Positions 1 through 11,509 of a stretch of DNA of 64,000 nucleotides are shown here, piece by piece. How positions within the stretch are numbered: position 1 is the first letter of the stretch; each line of letters begins with the position of its first letter. The notes under the pieces were generated by a model. The model saw only the letters and a list, made by a program, of their open reading frames with translations, did no database searches and was not told the DNA's origin. The position numbers and the translations under genes are program-made. The DNA lies in the NCBI GenBank assembly GCA_963921195.1, contig OY992537.1:31975911-32039910 (forward strand), in the 5' to 3' direction. Source of the stretch: Pegoplata infirma. Lineage: Eukaryota; Arthropoda; Insecta; Diptera; Anthomyiidae.

Positions 1-905
1 TACTTTTAAGTGATGGTAAATGAAAAAAATAACAAATATGATTAGAAATATTTTATTTTGTGTAAAAAACTTTTTTTTAAATAAGTTTTGAAAAAAAAAA
101 TACTACATTTTTTGAGTGTAAAATTTTTTCGAGTGTAATTTTATTTTTTAGTGTAAAAATATTTTTGAGTGACAAAATTATGTTTTAAAATATTTTTGTG
201 ACTTGCAATGTTTTTAAAACACATTTAACGGGTTTTCAATACGTGAAATTAGGTGAAACTAATCTGATATTAACGGTTTTGTTTATAACTTTTGACCCGC
301 TAGACCGAATTTCAATACCAACCAGATTAGGGGAGCGACAAATCGCTACCATAAAATACGAATGTCGTATGTAATTTTTTTCGAAAAAATATTCGGCATC
401 AAAAACTATAATAACGCCTTCTTGATTATAATTTCAGTAAATTTGACTTGGGCTGATGAAAATATAGCACTCAGACTATATTCAATCCAAAACTGGAGAG
501 AATCCATAGGGCGATTTCGAAGATATTTGATATTTAAAACCGTCTCACATACGACATTTGTATTTTGAGGTAGCGAAATATATATGTCAAATATCAGCAC
601 ACCCAGAATTGTCATTCGAAAGTTAGCGTTTGTTTTATCTCGCAAATTTGCGAAAACCCCTTGCCGATATTCACTCTTTTGCTGATAGCTTTTAAATCAC
701 TGGACCGATTTCGATGGATTGCAGTACCAACCTGACCAGGTAAAGGACCAATATGTATGCCTAACCTTAGCAGACTCAGTAAAGACGGACAGGCAGAAAT
801 AGCTAGATTGTCTTTAAATTGATCGAGAATCATGAGTATGGGGTACTAAACCTATATTTTTAGGTGTTACAAACGGAGTGACAAACTTATATATAACCTC
901 TATCA
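1..905 (-). mobile_element. DINE-1/mini-me-like element, truncated by window edge
   Basis: This stretch carries no gene. It aligns in the same orientation with 46650-47326 plus 49013-49110. Shared blocks include the GATTAGAAATATTTTATTTT stretch near the start, the 'ACCAACCTGACCAGGTAAA' block near 730, and the 'GGTGTTACAAACGGAGTGACA' type block near 865. Around 783-845 there is a decayed reverse-complement mini-me core: a GGAC/GGCA tract followed by a CGAT-rich core. The GTCY tract is short and degenerate. The ORF-like stretches at 406-645 and 612-833 are chance openings. Family naming rests on remembered mini-me/DINE-1 structure. Confidence 0.6.
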
Positions 906-1484
906 CTAGATTGCTGCTATAAAAAAATTAATACGCAATGTATAAAATTCTAAATGCATTTTTGCACAAAAAGAATGCTTTTTTAAGCACAAACGTTTTT
1001 AAATTACACACTTTTTACACAAAATGTATATTTTTTGTACATATTTAATGCGCAAATGTTGAAATTTAAGCACTTAGAGTATTTTTACCCAATGTGTTGT
1101 AGAAGAACATTTACCTTCAGTAAAGTAGGTAAATTCCAACAAAACTTTTTAAGAGTGTGGCCTTGTGGATTTTGTTGCACTTTTTAAACGGTATCGCTTT
1201 TAAACAAGAGAGTGGTCAATTTTGAAAGCTAACATTGCACAGATTTATAGTGTGCTCTTCTTCTCTGTTAACTGTATTTTGTTTACAAATATGCGAAAAG
1301 TGAATTTGAAAACACAAGGTAATAGGTAATGAAGAAGACCACAACATAAACTTGGGAATTTTAGCTTTCAAAATCAAACTTTCTCTTGTTTGTAATTGAT
1401 GCTGTTTAAAAGTTACAACCAAAACTACAAGCCGCCTAAAAGCGGGGTTATGCATTTGACAGTTAATTGAATATCGGCTGTATT

Positions 1485-2035
1485 TGTATGTGGGGACTTT
1501 GTACTCTTGCCCAAAACATTAAATCATGATAATGTTTTGCAAATGGCACAATATTTTTATTAATTTTTTTTTTAACGAGAAACTAAATTATGAAAAAAAA
1601 ATTTTAAGAAAAAAAAAATTGATGCAAAAAAAAAAATTTATGAAAAAAAAAAAATTTATGGGGGAAAAAAATTATGAAAAAAAAAATTAATGAAAAAAAA
1701 AATTTTTGATAAAAAAGATTTGATAAAAAAAAAATTATGAAAATAAAACTTTTGATGAAATAAAAAAATTGATAAAAAAAAATTTATGAAAAAAAAAAAT
1801 TTGATGGAAAAAAAAATTATGAAAAATAATTATAATACTTTTTATTCACCAAATGTTGAAAAACGGTTTTATTCACTAGCATTTCAATCATTATTTTTGG
1901 TTTTTAGAAAATGAATACAGTAATTCTTATTTTCTTTTTTGATAGTCAGTACCTTATATAGTCAAACTGAGGTGGAGTCTTGCACCATTTTTAAAATTAG
2001 ACACCAGCCTAAAAACATTATCATGTTAAAAAAAA
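1485..2035 (+). repeat. Family Q repeat, internally deleted copy
   Basis: The left end holds the family signature 'ACTCTTGCCCAAAACATTAA' followed by CATGATAATGTTTTGC. The right end holds 'ACACCAGCCTAAAAACATTA' followed by TCATG. CATGATAATGTTTT at the left and AAAACATTATCATG at the right form inverted ends. The core, 1560-1830, is a degenerate purine array of units like GAAAAAAAAATTTAT. Much of the left half present in the 14640 copy is missing. No coding potential. Confidence 0.6.
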
Positions 2036-3140
2036 TGAAATCAAATATAACAAATTTATATGTATTCTAAGATATTTAGAATTTTAATAAATTTACCAAC
2101 AATTTTTTTTCAAAAATATGCAAAAAAAAAATAAACTTTTATTAAATTTATTAAGAAGAAAATAAATTAATTAAATATCATAGCACGTTAATAAAGTGTA
2201 AATTAATAATTTACTATTAAAAACTTTCTTATTTTGAAGTTTTTCTCTTAAAATGTCCGTCTGGCTGTCTATTGGGCTGTTAAATTAAACTATATACTTG
2301 AACTTTTTGAAAGCAAACTTATGGTAGAAATATAAAAATATTGTAAGAAAATAAAATAAAGTAAACATTTTGGAAAACTTGCTGTTTGTTTTACTTTTAC
2401 ATATTTTCATCTCCGAAAAAAGTTACAAGGTATTCCAAAAAAAAAAAAACTTCTATATCAAAAGAAAAAAATACTTTTTTTACAGCAAAAATTTCTACCA
2501 TATATTTCTTTGCTTTTCCTTGAAGTTACTTTCGAGGCTATAGCAGAAAAAGCAGCAGACAAAGATAAATTAATCTTGATAAAGCTTTTTAAAATTATTT
2601 AAATTTTCTTAGAGATTTTTTTTTGTGAAAATCTTTGTAACATAATTGATTTTTTTTGGAAAAGAATTTTTTAAACAATCACAAAAGAAGTTTACATTTT
2701 TACGAAGTTTAAAGTTTCATAGCTTATGTTTAATAAAAGTAAATATACACTAAATATGAAAATGAGATCCATTAAACATAATTAAAGTTTAATGCATACA
2801 TAGTTAATATTCCATTTGATATAGCCATAATTTTATTTACCATTTTTATAATACACCGCGAAAAATAATTTAATTATTGTAAATCAAATTTAAATTTAAA
2901 ACTTCAAAACCAAAGAAAATCAATAACAATAAAATTGAAATAAAAAACGTTAGTTTCAAATAAACTTAAAATTTTCTTATGAAGAATTTTTGATTTGGAG
3001 GCATTGAAGTGTTTTGTCTCTAAATAATTAAAATAAATCGATTTAAGAGTTTTTATTTGTAATTTAATGTCATAACGTTCTGCAATTTCACCATCCGAAA
3101 GACAATATTAAACATGAGCCGGAGAATATAAGTCTGAATG
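2036..3140. other. AT-rich intergenic DNA, nothing recognised
   Basis: Very AT-rich unique-looking sequence with poly(A)/poly(T) runs. I see no open reading frame of note, no RNA gene and no inverted or direct repeat that I can delimit. Confidence 0.6.
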
Positions 3141-3326
3141 TAGAGTAGGGCGGAGTAATTTTTTTTCGACAAAATCGTCTAGCATATTCGGATTCTGCAT
3201 AAAATTCTAAAAAAAATGCAGAACAAACCATGTCTCAAAAATCAGTTTTGACCCCCCGATTTTCAAAAATAGTTTTGCACGATATACGACTTTTTTAGCT
3301 GGGCTAATTATTTGAAATATATTTAG

Positions 3327-3762
3327 GGTTTTCACAGTAACGATTAAATTTGCCTTTTTTAGTTTGGTATTTGGCAAATGTGCCAAACGTCAAAAAAAAT
3401 GCCAATTTGAATGTGGCATATTTTTCTTAAAATGCCCAACTCAAACCTTGTCTAAAAACAAAATGCCAGTGTGCAAATAAAAAAAAAAACATAAAAATGA
3501 CAACAGCTGTGATTGTTTATGCTGAAATTTCGAACGCGGCAACAAAAACATTTATACAAAAAGAAACATACACATTTTTTGTGTTTATTTTAAAATTGTG
3601 AATGTAAAAAGTTAATTAAAGTTATTTTGTGCAAATTATTAACGAAAAGTGCCCTCACGATATGCAAAGAAAAAATGGTGGCAAATACTTGACGTTTAGT
3701 AAAATGGCAAATTTGTCAAATACCCAACTAAAAAGGCAAATTTAATGGTCACTGTGAAAACC
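3327..3762. mobile_element. 436-bp TIR element (MITE) with GGTTTTCACAGT ends
   Basis: About 55-bp terminal inverted repeats: left GGTTTTCACAGTAACGATTA then AATTTGCC; right end is the near-perfect reverse complement, ending CACTGTGAAAACC. It interrupts the left arm of the surrounding inverted-repeat element. No coding region and no clear target duplication, so the superfamily is open. Confidence 0.7.
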
Positions 3763-4113
3763 GCTATTGTTTAACTAATAAATTTAGCTTTTATTTTGTA
3801 TTAAGAGGAGTGCCTGGTATTTTTGGGTACGGGGAATGCTTATTTGAAATTTATTTTGCTCTAAACCGCCGCTAGAGGGCGTTAAGAAACAAAAATTTAG
3901 ACTTGGGTCTTCAGATTTTTTATTATGAAGCCAGATATTCTAAGGAGCCATTTAGACATTCCCATTTACAGTTTAATTAAATTTTAAATACTCGCGATTT
4001 TATTCTTGATTTTAATTTTTTAAAAATCCACAAAAAATTTAAAAGTGGTAAACTACACCACTCTTTTATTGACACAATTTTTAAATGTTTTTGGATTAAA
4101 GTAGAGGATTTTA

Positions 4114-4478
4114 TTTTGAGGATGTTTATTCTGGCTCGAGGTCATTATTTTCTTTACTAATTAAAACCATGATATTCACATAGCATAATTTTCAAAAAAA
4201 ATTATTATTGTAGTAAATCGTTTCTATTTTTGCTAAATAATCTTGACAATGGAATCTTGACAAATTCCGAAACACGTATCGATTAAGTCTTGCAAAAATG
4301 ACCAACATAAATAAATTTAAAACAAAAAATAATTATTCTTGAAAATTATGCTAAGAGAATATCATGGTTTTAATTAGTAAAGAAAATAATGACCTCGAGC
4401 CAGAATAAACATCCTCAAAATATAATATTTTAAAGGTCGAATAAAACAATTTTTATTTTTTAATAAAAATTAATCAGA
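4114..4478. mobile_element. Stem-loop repeat element with 14-bp flanking duplication
   Basis: The sequence AGTAGAGGATTTTA occurs at 4100-4113 and again at 4479-4492, exactly flanking this unit. Inside, about 75 bp at 4117-4196 (GGATGTTTATTCTGGCTCGA...) is inverted at 4335-4420. Related copies lie at 10587-10855, 16470-16615 (next to the assembly gap) and a degenerate piece near 32500. The right end is consistently TTAATCAGA. The long duplication is unusual for a DNA transposon and would suit a retroposed hairpin RNA, but this is inference. Confidence 0.65.
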
Positions 4479-4787
4479 AGTAGAGGATTTTAGCTTTCAA
4501 TTTTGATTATCAAAATTCGATGTTTACTTAAGGAGGTATAGATCTTCAAAGTACATCGATAAACGATTTGAAAATCTTAAATTATTTATTAACAAAATTA
4601 AAAAAAAAGTCCTTTTTATATGGGCATAATTTAAAAAAAAAAAAAATATTAAAAATAGAAGACTTTTGTGTTCTATTAAAATGATGACTGATTTTTTTTT
4701 GTAAAAATGTTATACAATCATAATATGTTAATTAAAAAAAATTAAAAGAGGTGAACGTTGAAGAAAATGCACCAAAAAATTGCATTT

Positions 4788-6809
4788 GGGGCATTCCAAG
4801 CCAAATCACTCACTTTTAGACCCGACCCCTTTCGATTTATTTTATTTTTGGATATGTTTTAGTCCTTATTAAATGCAACTTGGACACCAATTTTCAGCCT
4901 TTTATTCCAAGATGGTGTTGAGTAATCAATTTTTCAAAATGGCGATTTTCTCCAAAAAATTAAAAAATTTAAATTCTTTATTAATTTTGACCATTAAAAA
5001 ATATAGATATTTTAAAAAAACTTGGACAATGTTTTGTTGGTATTTAAATGTAGTTTTAGAAAAAAAAATATGAAAAAATTATTCGAAGTAACTATTACTT
5101 ATTTTTTGACGTTTAAAAATTAAAATCGACTTTTTGAAAAAGTCCGAAACCTTCGATTTTTTTGTAAAAAACTATAAAAATTCTACTCTAAATTACGCAA
5201 ATTTTAAGCCATAACTCGAAATGTGATCACAATTCTTTCTATTTTTTTTTTAATTTTTAAAATTTCACCTTTTATGTTTTGACTCTGATTTATTTTATAT
5301 GGAGCTCCAAAAAAAAAAAAAATGGTAGATACTGACCCTAACTTACCCTAAATGTATTCATTTGGAGGTAGATATACGTCTCACAAAAATTTAGGACGAT
5401 CGGACATGTGAAAGGCGTTTAGCATGGTCCTTGAAGTTTAAAAAACGGAGTACAAGGAAAAATATGTTTTTTTTCTGTTTTCGCAATTTTTTTGGTATTT
5501 TAAGTTTTAATTCAAGTGATTACAGAATTATGATGTGGAGTAAAATGCCTTTCTAAAAAGGTACTAAACACGAAAATCGGTTGAAAATAAGCCAAGTTAT
5601 TACAACTTCCCCAGGCATCTAGCGTGTGCCACACCACTTGATTAAAAAATACGAGTCCCTTTTTTTAAATTTATTGAAATTTTCTACTGTAATAACATTT
5701 TTTCATTATTCATGTTTCAGTGCAATATTTTTTTGGTTTTTCCAAATTTTAAAACAAAAAAAATAATTTTTTTTTTAAAATAGAGATTTCAAAAGGGTGT
5801 TGAAAATGCAGGCATTTTTAGCACTAATTTAAAAAATGTTAGCAAAACACAATATGAAAAATACTTGTCATCTTATTACATTTGAACTTGAAGAATAAAA
5901 AAATTTTATTACAGTAGAAAATTTCAATGATTTTCCAAAATCGTATTATATTGCTTAATCAAGTGTTCTGCCATACGTTAGATGCCTGGGGAAGTTGTAA
6001 TAACTTGGCTGATTTTCAACCGATTTTAGTCTTTCGTACCTTATTAGAGAGGTATTTTACTCCGTATTATAATTCTGTAACCACTTGAATTAAAATTTAA
6101 CTTAAAATACCAAAAAAATTGAGAAAACAGAAAAAAATTCATATTTTTCCTTGTAATCCGTTTTCTAAACTTCAAGGCCCATGCGGAACACCTTATCCAT
6201 GTCCGATCGTTCTTAATTTTTGTGAGGCGTATTTTTGCCTTGAACTGAATATATCTAGGGTAAGTTAGGTTCAGTATCTACCAATTTAATTTTTTTGGAG
6301 CACCATATAAAATAAATCAGAGTCAAAAAATTAAAGGTGCAATTTTCAAAATTTGAAAAAAAATAGAACAAATTGCGATCACATCTCGAATTATGGCTTA
6401 AAAGTTGCGTTACTAAGAGAAGAACTTTTAGACGTTTGTAAAAAAAAATCGGAGGTTTCGGACTTTTTCAAAAAGTCGATTTTAATTTTTAAACGTTAAA
6501 AAAAAGTGATAATTACTTCGAATAATTTTTTTAATATTTTTTTCTAAAACTACATTTAAATACCAACAAAACGTTGTCCAACTTTTTTTAAGATATCTAT
6601 ATTTTTAACTGGTCAAAATTAATTGAAAATTTTAATTTTTCCATTTTTTGGGAAAAATCGCCATTTTTTTATTACTCAACACCATCTTGGAATAAAAGTC
6701 TGAAAATTGGTGTCCAAGTTACATTTAATAAGTACTAAAACATATCCAAAAATAAAATAAATCGAAAGGGGTCGGGTCTAAAAGTGAGTGATTTGGCATG
6801 GAATGCCCC
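4788..6809. mobile_element. Giant fold-back (hairpin) element, family GGGGCATTCCA
   Basis: An approximately 2-kb imperfect palindrome. The left terminus GGGGCATTCCAAGCCAAATC is mirrored at the right terminus. The arms, about 4788-5740 and 5890-6809, pair over most of their length (for example CTTCCCCAGGCATCTAGCGT at 5607 against its inverted copy near 5975), leaving a loop of roughly 150 bp. ATTT flanks both ends (4784-4787, 6810-6813), consistent with a 4-bp target duplication seen in sister copies at 24809 and 47326. Non-coding; ORF 4873-5073 lies in the arm and is not credible. Confidence 0.75.
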
Positions 6810-7302
6810 ATTTACATTTAAAATGCATTTTTTAATAACACAATTTTTTTAATTTTCTAGTTTAATGTAGAGGACTTAAGCTTTTAATTTCAATTTTGAT
6901 TTTAAAAATCGGATATTTACTTAAGAAGTTATCGCTCATCAAACTACACTACTTTTTCATATTTTGTGATTTTTAAAAAATGAGAATCTAAAGATCCCAG
7001 GTCAAAAAATACCCTTTTTCTCGTGCTGATTATTGGAAAAGGCGTATATCGAACAAAACTATTTTTGAAAATTGGGGGGGGGGGGGGGGGTCAAAACTGA
7101 TTTTTGAGACATGGTTTGTTCGGCATTTTTTCTTAGAATTTTATGCAGAATCCAAATACACTAGACAATTTTGTCAAAAATTTTGCTCCGAACCATTCAC
7201 TCCGCTCTAATGTAAAGATAAAATGCAGTAAAACGTTATTCACAGTTTTTGATTTCGTTATCCTGTTTCCTTTTACATTTTGTAAAATATTTTTTTTTAA
7301 AT

Positions 7303-7310
7303 ATGTGTAC
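7303..7310. repeat. Target site duplication, left copy
   Basis: ATGTGTAC, repeated exactly at 8420-8427 on the other side of the fold-back element at 7311-8419. Confidence 0.85.
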
Positions 7311-8419
7311 TAGAGTGTCCCTTATTTTGGAAATGTTGGAAATCTTGAGACGGTACCCGCTCATTTTTTTCCTTTTGACTTAAAAATAACTCAGGAAAAA
7401 TTTTACGCCCCTAGGACCACGCCTTCCCTACGCGACGGGGCCTTAAAGAGCGGGGCCTAAAAAATCATTTTTCCATACAAACCAAAAAAATTTTTTTTTT
7501 ATTTTTAATTTTTTTGTTATTAATTATTATATTACTTGGTTTGCTTATTCACGACAAAAAATTTGATTTTGGAGGGATAAGTCTTTCAGCGCTAAAAAAT
7601 TTTTCGCAAAAAAAAAATTTGGGCGGCCGGGGTCCTACAGTAAAAAATTTTTAAAAAATATTTTTTTTTAGTTTTGACCAGCAACGGTTTTAGTTGCTAT
7701 GTTGCTTTAAATGATATATATTCCAAAAAAAAAATTATTCATATCTGTGACATCTTTATCTTTTTCGAAAAAAAAAATTTTGAGCCGTAGGAATCCTACG
7801 GTAAAAAATTTTTAAAAAATATTTTTTTTTAGTTTTGAAAAGCAATGGTTTTAGTTTTTATGTTGTTTTTAATGATATATATTCCAAAAAAAATATTATT
7901 CATATTTGTGACATTTTTATCGTGTATCGAAAAAAATCATCAATGCATTTTTTACCCTTTTTTAGAACACGATTAAGATGTCACAGATACAAAAAATATT
8001 TTTTTATGAATATATATCATTTAAAGCAACATAGCAGCTAAAACCGTTGCTGGTCAAAACTAAAAAAAAATATTTTTTAAAAATTTTTTACTGTAGGACC
8101 CCGGCGGCTCAAAATTTTTTTTTGCGAAAAATTTTTTAGCGCTGAAAGACTTATCCCACCAAAATCAAATTTTTTGTTGTGAATAAGCAAACCAAGTAAT
8201 ATAATAAATAATAACAAAAAATTAAAAATCAAAAAAAAAATTTTTTGGTTTGTATGGAAAAATGATTTTTTAGGCCCCGCTCTTTAAGGGCCCGTCGCGT
8301 AGGGAAGGCGTGGTCCTAGGGGCGTAAAATTTTTCCTGAGTTATTTTTAAGTCAAAAGGAAAAAAATGAGCGGGTACCGTCTCAAGATTTCCAACATTTC
8401 CAAAATAAGGGACACTCTA
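7311..8419. mobile_element. hAT-like fold-back element, 1109 bp
   Basis: Ends TAGAGTGTCCCTTATTTTGG and its exact reverse complement; the arms (about 7311-7765 and 7965-8419) are nearly identical inverted copies, so each strand would fold on itself. An exact 8-bp duplication, ATGTGTAC, flanks it. Eight-base duplications plus a YARNG-type terminus are hallmarks of the hAT superfamily. The centre carries a tandem duplication of about 160 bp (7635-7770 and 7793-7925). No transposase is encoded; the short ORF at 7835-8041 is within the arm and loop. High arm identity suggests a recent insertion or arm gene conversion. Confidence 0.85.
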
Positions 8420-8427
8420 ATGTGTAC
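8420..8427. repeat. Target site duplication, right copy
   Basis: ATGTGTAC, identical to 7303-7310. Confidence 0.85.
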
Positions 8428-8549
8428 CTTTCCTGGATGCCACTAGTGCTGACAAATTAAAGAGAAGGAGCTCCCATAATTTTCCATCTTATTATTTTGT
8501 CATATAAGGGGGTAAGTAACTTCCTTTTAAAACTTTTTCCTTCAATATC

Positions 8550-8609
8550 ATTTTAAACTTTCAACACTCATTTTAAACTTTCAACACTCATTTTAAACTT
8601 TCAATACTC
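8550..8609 (+). repeat. 20-bp tandem repeat, three copies
   Basis: Unit ATTTTAAACTTTCAACACTC three times; the third copy has one C to T change. It lies between the fold-back element and the family Q copy. Confidence 0.9.
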
Positions 8610-9870
8610 AGTTTGACTATATAAGCTGCCGACTAACAAAAAAGAAAATAAGAATTACAATTTAAATTTTTTTAACACTTGGATTTGTAACTTGGGTAAT
8701 TGTTGTGTTTTTCAATTATTTGTACTTATTGAGTACATTTTCTAATATTACCCCAAAAGTGTGCTTTAAAAATGCTAAAAAAATATTTATTAAGTCCACA
8801 TATTGTATGGTAAATCCTAATCCAAATGATTGCAAAATACAGCTAATAATTATCCTGCTGGTGAATAAAACCGTTTTTCACCAGCTGGTGAATAACACGT
8901 AACATAATTATTTTTAAACAAATATTTTTTTTTTTTTTCATAAATTTTTTTTTTCATCAAGTTTTTTTTTCGACAATTTTTTTTTTAAACAAATATTTTT
9001 TCATAAATCGTTTTTTGTTACATTTTTTTTCAAATTTTTTTTACATTAATTTTTTTCGCATTTTTTTATTTTATTTTCATTAATTTTTTTTTTTTTTTTC
9101 AACAAAAATTTTTTTTTCATCATTTTTTTATCAATAAAATTTTTGTTTTTTATCAAAAAAAAAAAATTTTTATAAATTTTTTCTTCATCGTTTTTTTACA
9201 TTATATTTTTCCCCACTATTTTTTATCATTTTTTTTCACCATAATTTTTTTCATCGTTTTTTTATCAATAAAATTTTGGATTTTCATCAAAAATTTTGTT
9301 TTCTTAAATTTTTTTTACAAGTTTTTTTTTTTCAAAACAATTCATTAAAAGGTTATTTTTTCATTAAAAATTTTGTTCTCATCAAAATTTTTTTATCATA
9401 ATTTTGTTTTTCGTGAAAAAAAAAAAAAAATATTTTTTTTTATACCAAAACTACTTTTTCACCAAGTCTAAACTTTTGATACAAAAATATCCCATTTGTT
9501 CAATAAATGTACAAAAACAAGTGAGAGTGTTAAATTCGTTGGTGCCGAATCTTATATACTCTTCAAAATGTAGAAACACTTTTTTTCACTTAATCATTTA
9601 CTAAATTTTCAGCCCTTTTGCTTTGAATTGCATTTTGCATTCCACAGACAGATAGACGGATGTATATAGTCAGAGTGTCGTAGAAATGGATCAATTATAT
9701 ATAAACTTAATGTAGTCTTTAACGGATATTTCAATTCGAAATGCACGGAATGGCAAATGAATATAACATTATTTTTTCTAAAAAAAAAAAACTTTGCACC
9801 CAAATCTTCAGCAAAACATTGTCACGATTTAATGTTTTGGGAAATAGTACCAAATTTGCAGTCATTTTTT
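8610..9870 (-). repeat. Family Q repeat, reverse orientation, long low-complexity core
   Basis: Reverse-complement copy of the family seen complete at 14640-15620. It contains the CACCAGCTGGTGAATAA block near 8880, a 500-bp degenerate pyrimidine array (TTTTTTTTCATAAATTT-like, 8915-9420), the 'ACAAGTGAGAGTGTTAAA' block near 9518, and the signature AACATTGTCACGATTTAATG near 9818. Predicted ORFs here are openings in low-complexity DNA. Confidence 0.6.
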
Positions 9871-10184
9871 AAATGTTTGCCTGCTAAAGGATCCTACATT
9901 CCAAATATCAAGTTTCATTTTTTAAGGAAATATCAATAATAAAAAAATACAATTCTTTTCATATTTGCAACATTAAAAATCGGAATTTTCAAAAAGGACT
10001 TTTTTTAGAATGTTTTTTCTGCAGGAGGATCCTTTATTTCAACCTTCGCGTTTCTAGTATTAATTTAGAAAATTTAAAAATTACTAATATACACTTTTTC
10101 ACATCTTTTTATAGAACCGGAACATACGTCTTTTCAAATTTCAGACTATTTTTATATTAAAAATCAAAATAAAAAAAAAATGCC

Positions 10185-10500
10185 CGCGAATTTTGTATAT
10201 ATGCCCAAAACATTAAATCATGATAATGTTTTGCGGAAGATTTGGGTGTACTTGCCAAAGCAAAGTTTTTTTTAGAAAAAATAATGTTATATTACTTTGC
10301 TATTCCATGCGCAGCAAATTGAAATATCAGTCGAGGACTCCATTTAAAAACCAAAAGAGCTATACATTTCGTTAGTGAGTGAAAAAATAAGTGCAAAAAA
10401 GAATATAACACTCTCACTTGTTTTATGTACATTTGATAAACAAATGGAAAAATTTTATGCGAAAAGCTTAGACTTGGCGAAAAAATTGTTTTGGTAAAAA
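10185..10500 (+). repeat. Family Q repeat, left half
   Basis: Contains the signature CATTAAATCATGATAATGTT, the block GAAATATCAGTCGAGGACTC and ends in CACTCTCACTTGTTTTATGT plus about 80 bp more. It stands head to head with the reverse copy ending at 9870, with about 300 bp of AT-rich DNA between them. Confidence 0.6.
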
Positions 10501-10586
10501 AAAATTCCCATGGTGGATAGAGTCGATTATGTACTAAAATTTTAGTTTGTGCACAAACGATTTGTCATTAGATTCGTTTGCTACTT

Positions 10587-10855
10587 TGTAGTAAATCGTT
10601 TCTATTTTTGCTAATTAATCTTGACAATGGAATCTGACAAATTCCGAAACACGTGTCGATTAAGTCTTGCAAAAATGACTAACATAAATAAATTTAAAGC
10701 AACAAATAATTTTCTTGAAAATTATGCTATGAGAATATCATGCTTTAAATTTGTAAAGAAAATAATAACCTCGAGCCAGAATAAAAATCCTCAAAATATA
10801 ATTTTTTAAATGTCGAATAAAACGATTTTTATTTTTTAATATAGATTAATCAGAA
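10587..10855 (+). repeat. Partial copy of the 4114 stem-loop repeat
   Basis: Matches 4212-4478 (TAGTAAATCGTTTCTATTTT through TTAATCAGA) with scattered changes. The left inverted arm is absent, so it cannot form the hairpin. Confidence 0.65.
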
Positions 10856-10869
10856 TTTGAAAACTAATT

Positions 10870-11500
10870 AGTTTTAAGAATGGCATAAAAAAAATTTGTG
10901 CATAAATTAAAAAAACAATATAAATCTTAATTTTTAAAAATTATTTCATTTTCAAATACACATACTTTTTCTTCTGGTGTAAACGCACCACTATAAAACG
11001 TTTTAATATTTAGCTAATAAAGTATTTGCAGTCACGTATTTGTGGTTTAAAATGCTAATCATAATTATATTTTACTTTCTCTCTTTCACATTGAGCACAT
11101 GTATGGACACAAACATGGATATAAGAGTGCCCCATGGGAAACAGCTGCATATTCATAAAAAAAACTTCTTTAAAATATAAAATGTAATTGTTTATTAAAA
11201 TTAAAAATTTCTTATATAAGATGTATGGACCCAGGGGAGCATTTTTTGTTCAAAAGGAAAACTTGTATTCCACTAATTTGAAGCCGTAAAACTTTGGGTC
11301 CACATGAGGTCAAAATGTTATGTCAATCTGTAGTAAAAATTTAGGATTTTTAAAAATTTTACATAAAAAAATATACAAAAATTGGTAATTTGGTTTCTAC
11401 ACAAGCTCGAGGTCAAATTTCTTTACCAATCATTTCGATAATGTTTAGCGGAAATAATCCGCTAGCCAATGTTCTCAAAAATTGTATTACATATGTTACA
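10870..11500. other. AT-rich intergenic DNA
   Basis: No gene or delimitable repeat is seen. A TATGGAC-containing stretch precedes the inverted-repeat element that follows. Confidence 0.5.
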
Positions 11501-11509
11501 ATTTTGACA

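Larger units (their letters stand above)
3141..7209. mobile_element. Composite TIR transposon containing nested insertions
   Basis: Outer arms at 3141-3310 and 7035-7209 are inverted copies. The left arm has TAGAGTAGGGCGGAGT then ACAAACCATGTCTCAAAAAT; the right arm gives the complements. A second arm block near 4010-4065 pairs with 6940-6990. Ends starting TAGAG fit the YARNG start common in hAT elements, but I cannot find an 8-bp duplication, so superfamily is a guess. Three other elements sit inside (3327-3762, 4114-4478, 4788-6809). A poly(G) run at 7074-7090 replaces a six-base C/G run in the other arm. No transposase remains. Confidence 0.6.
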
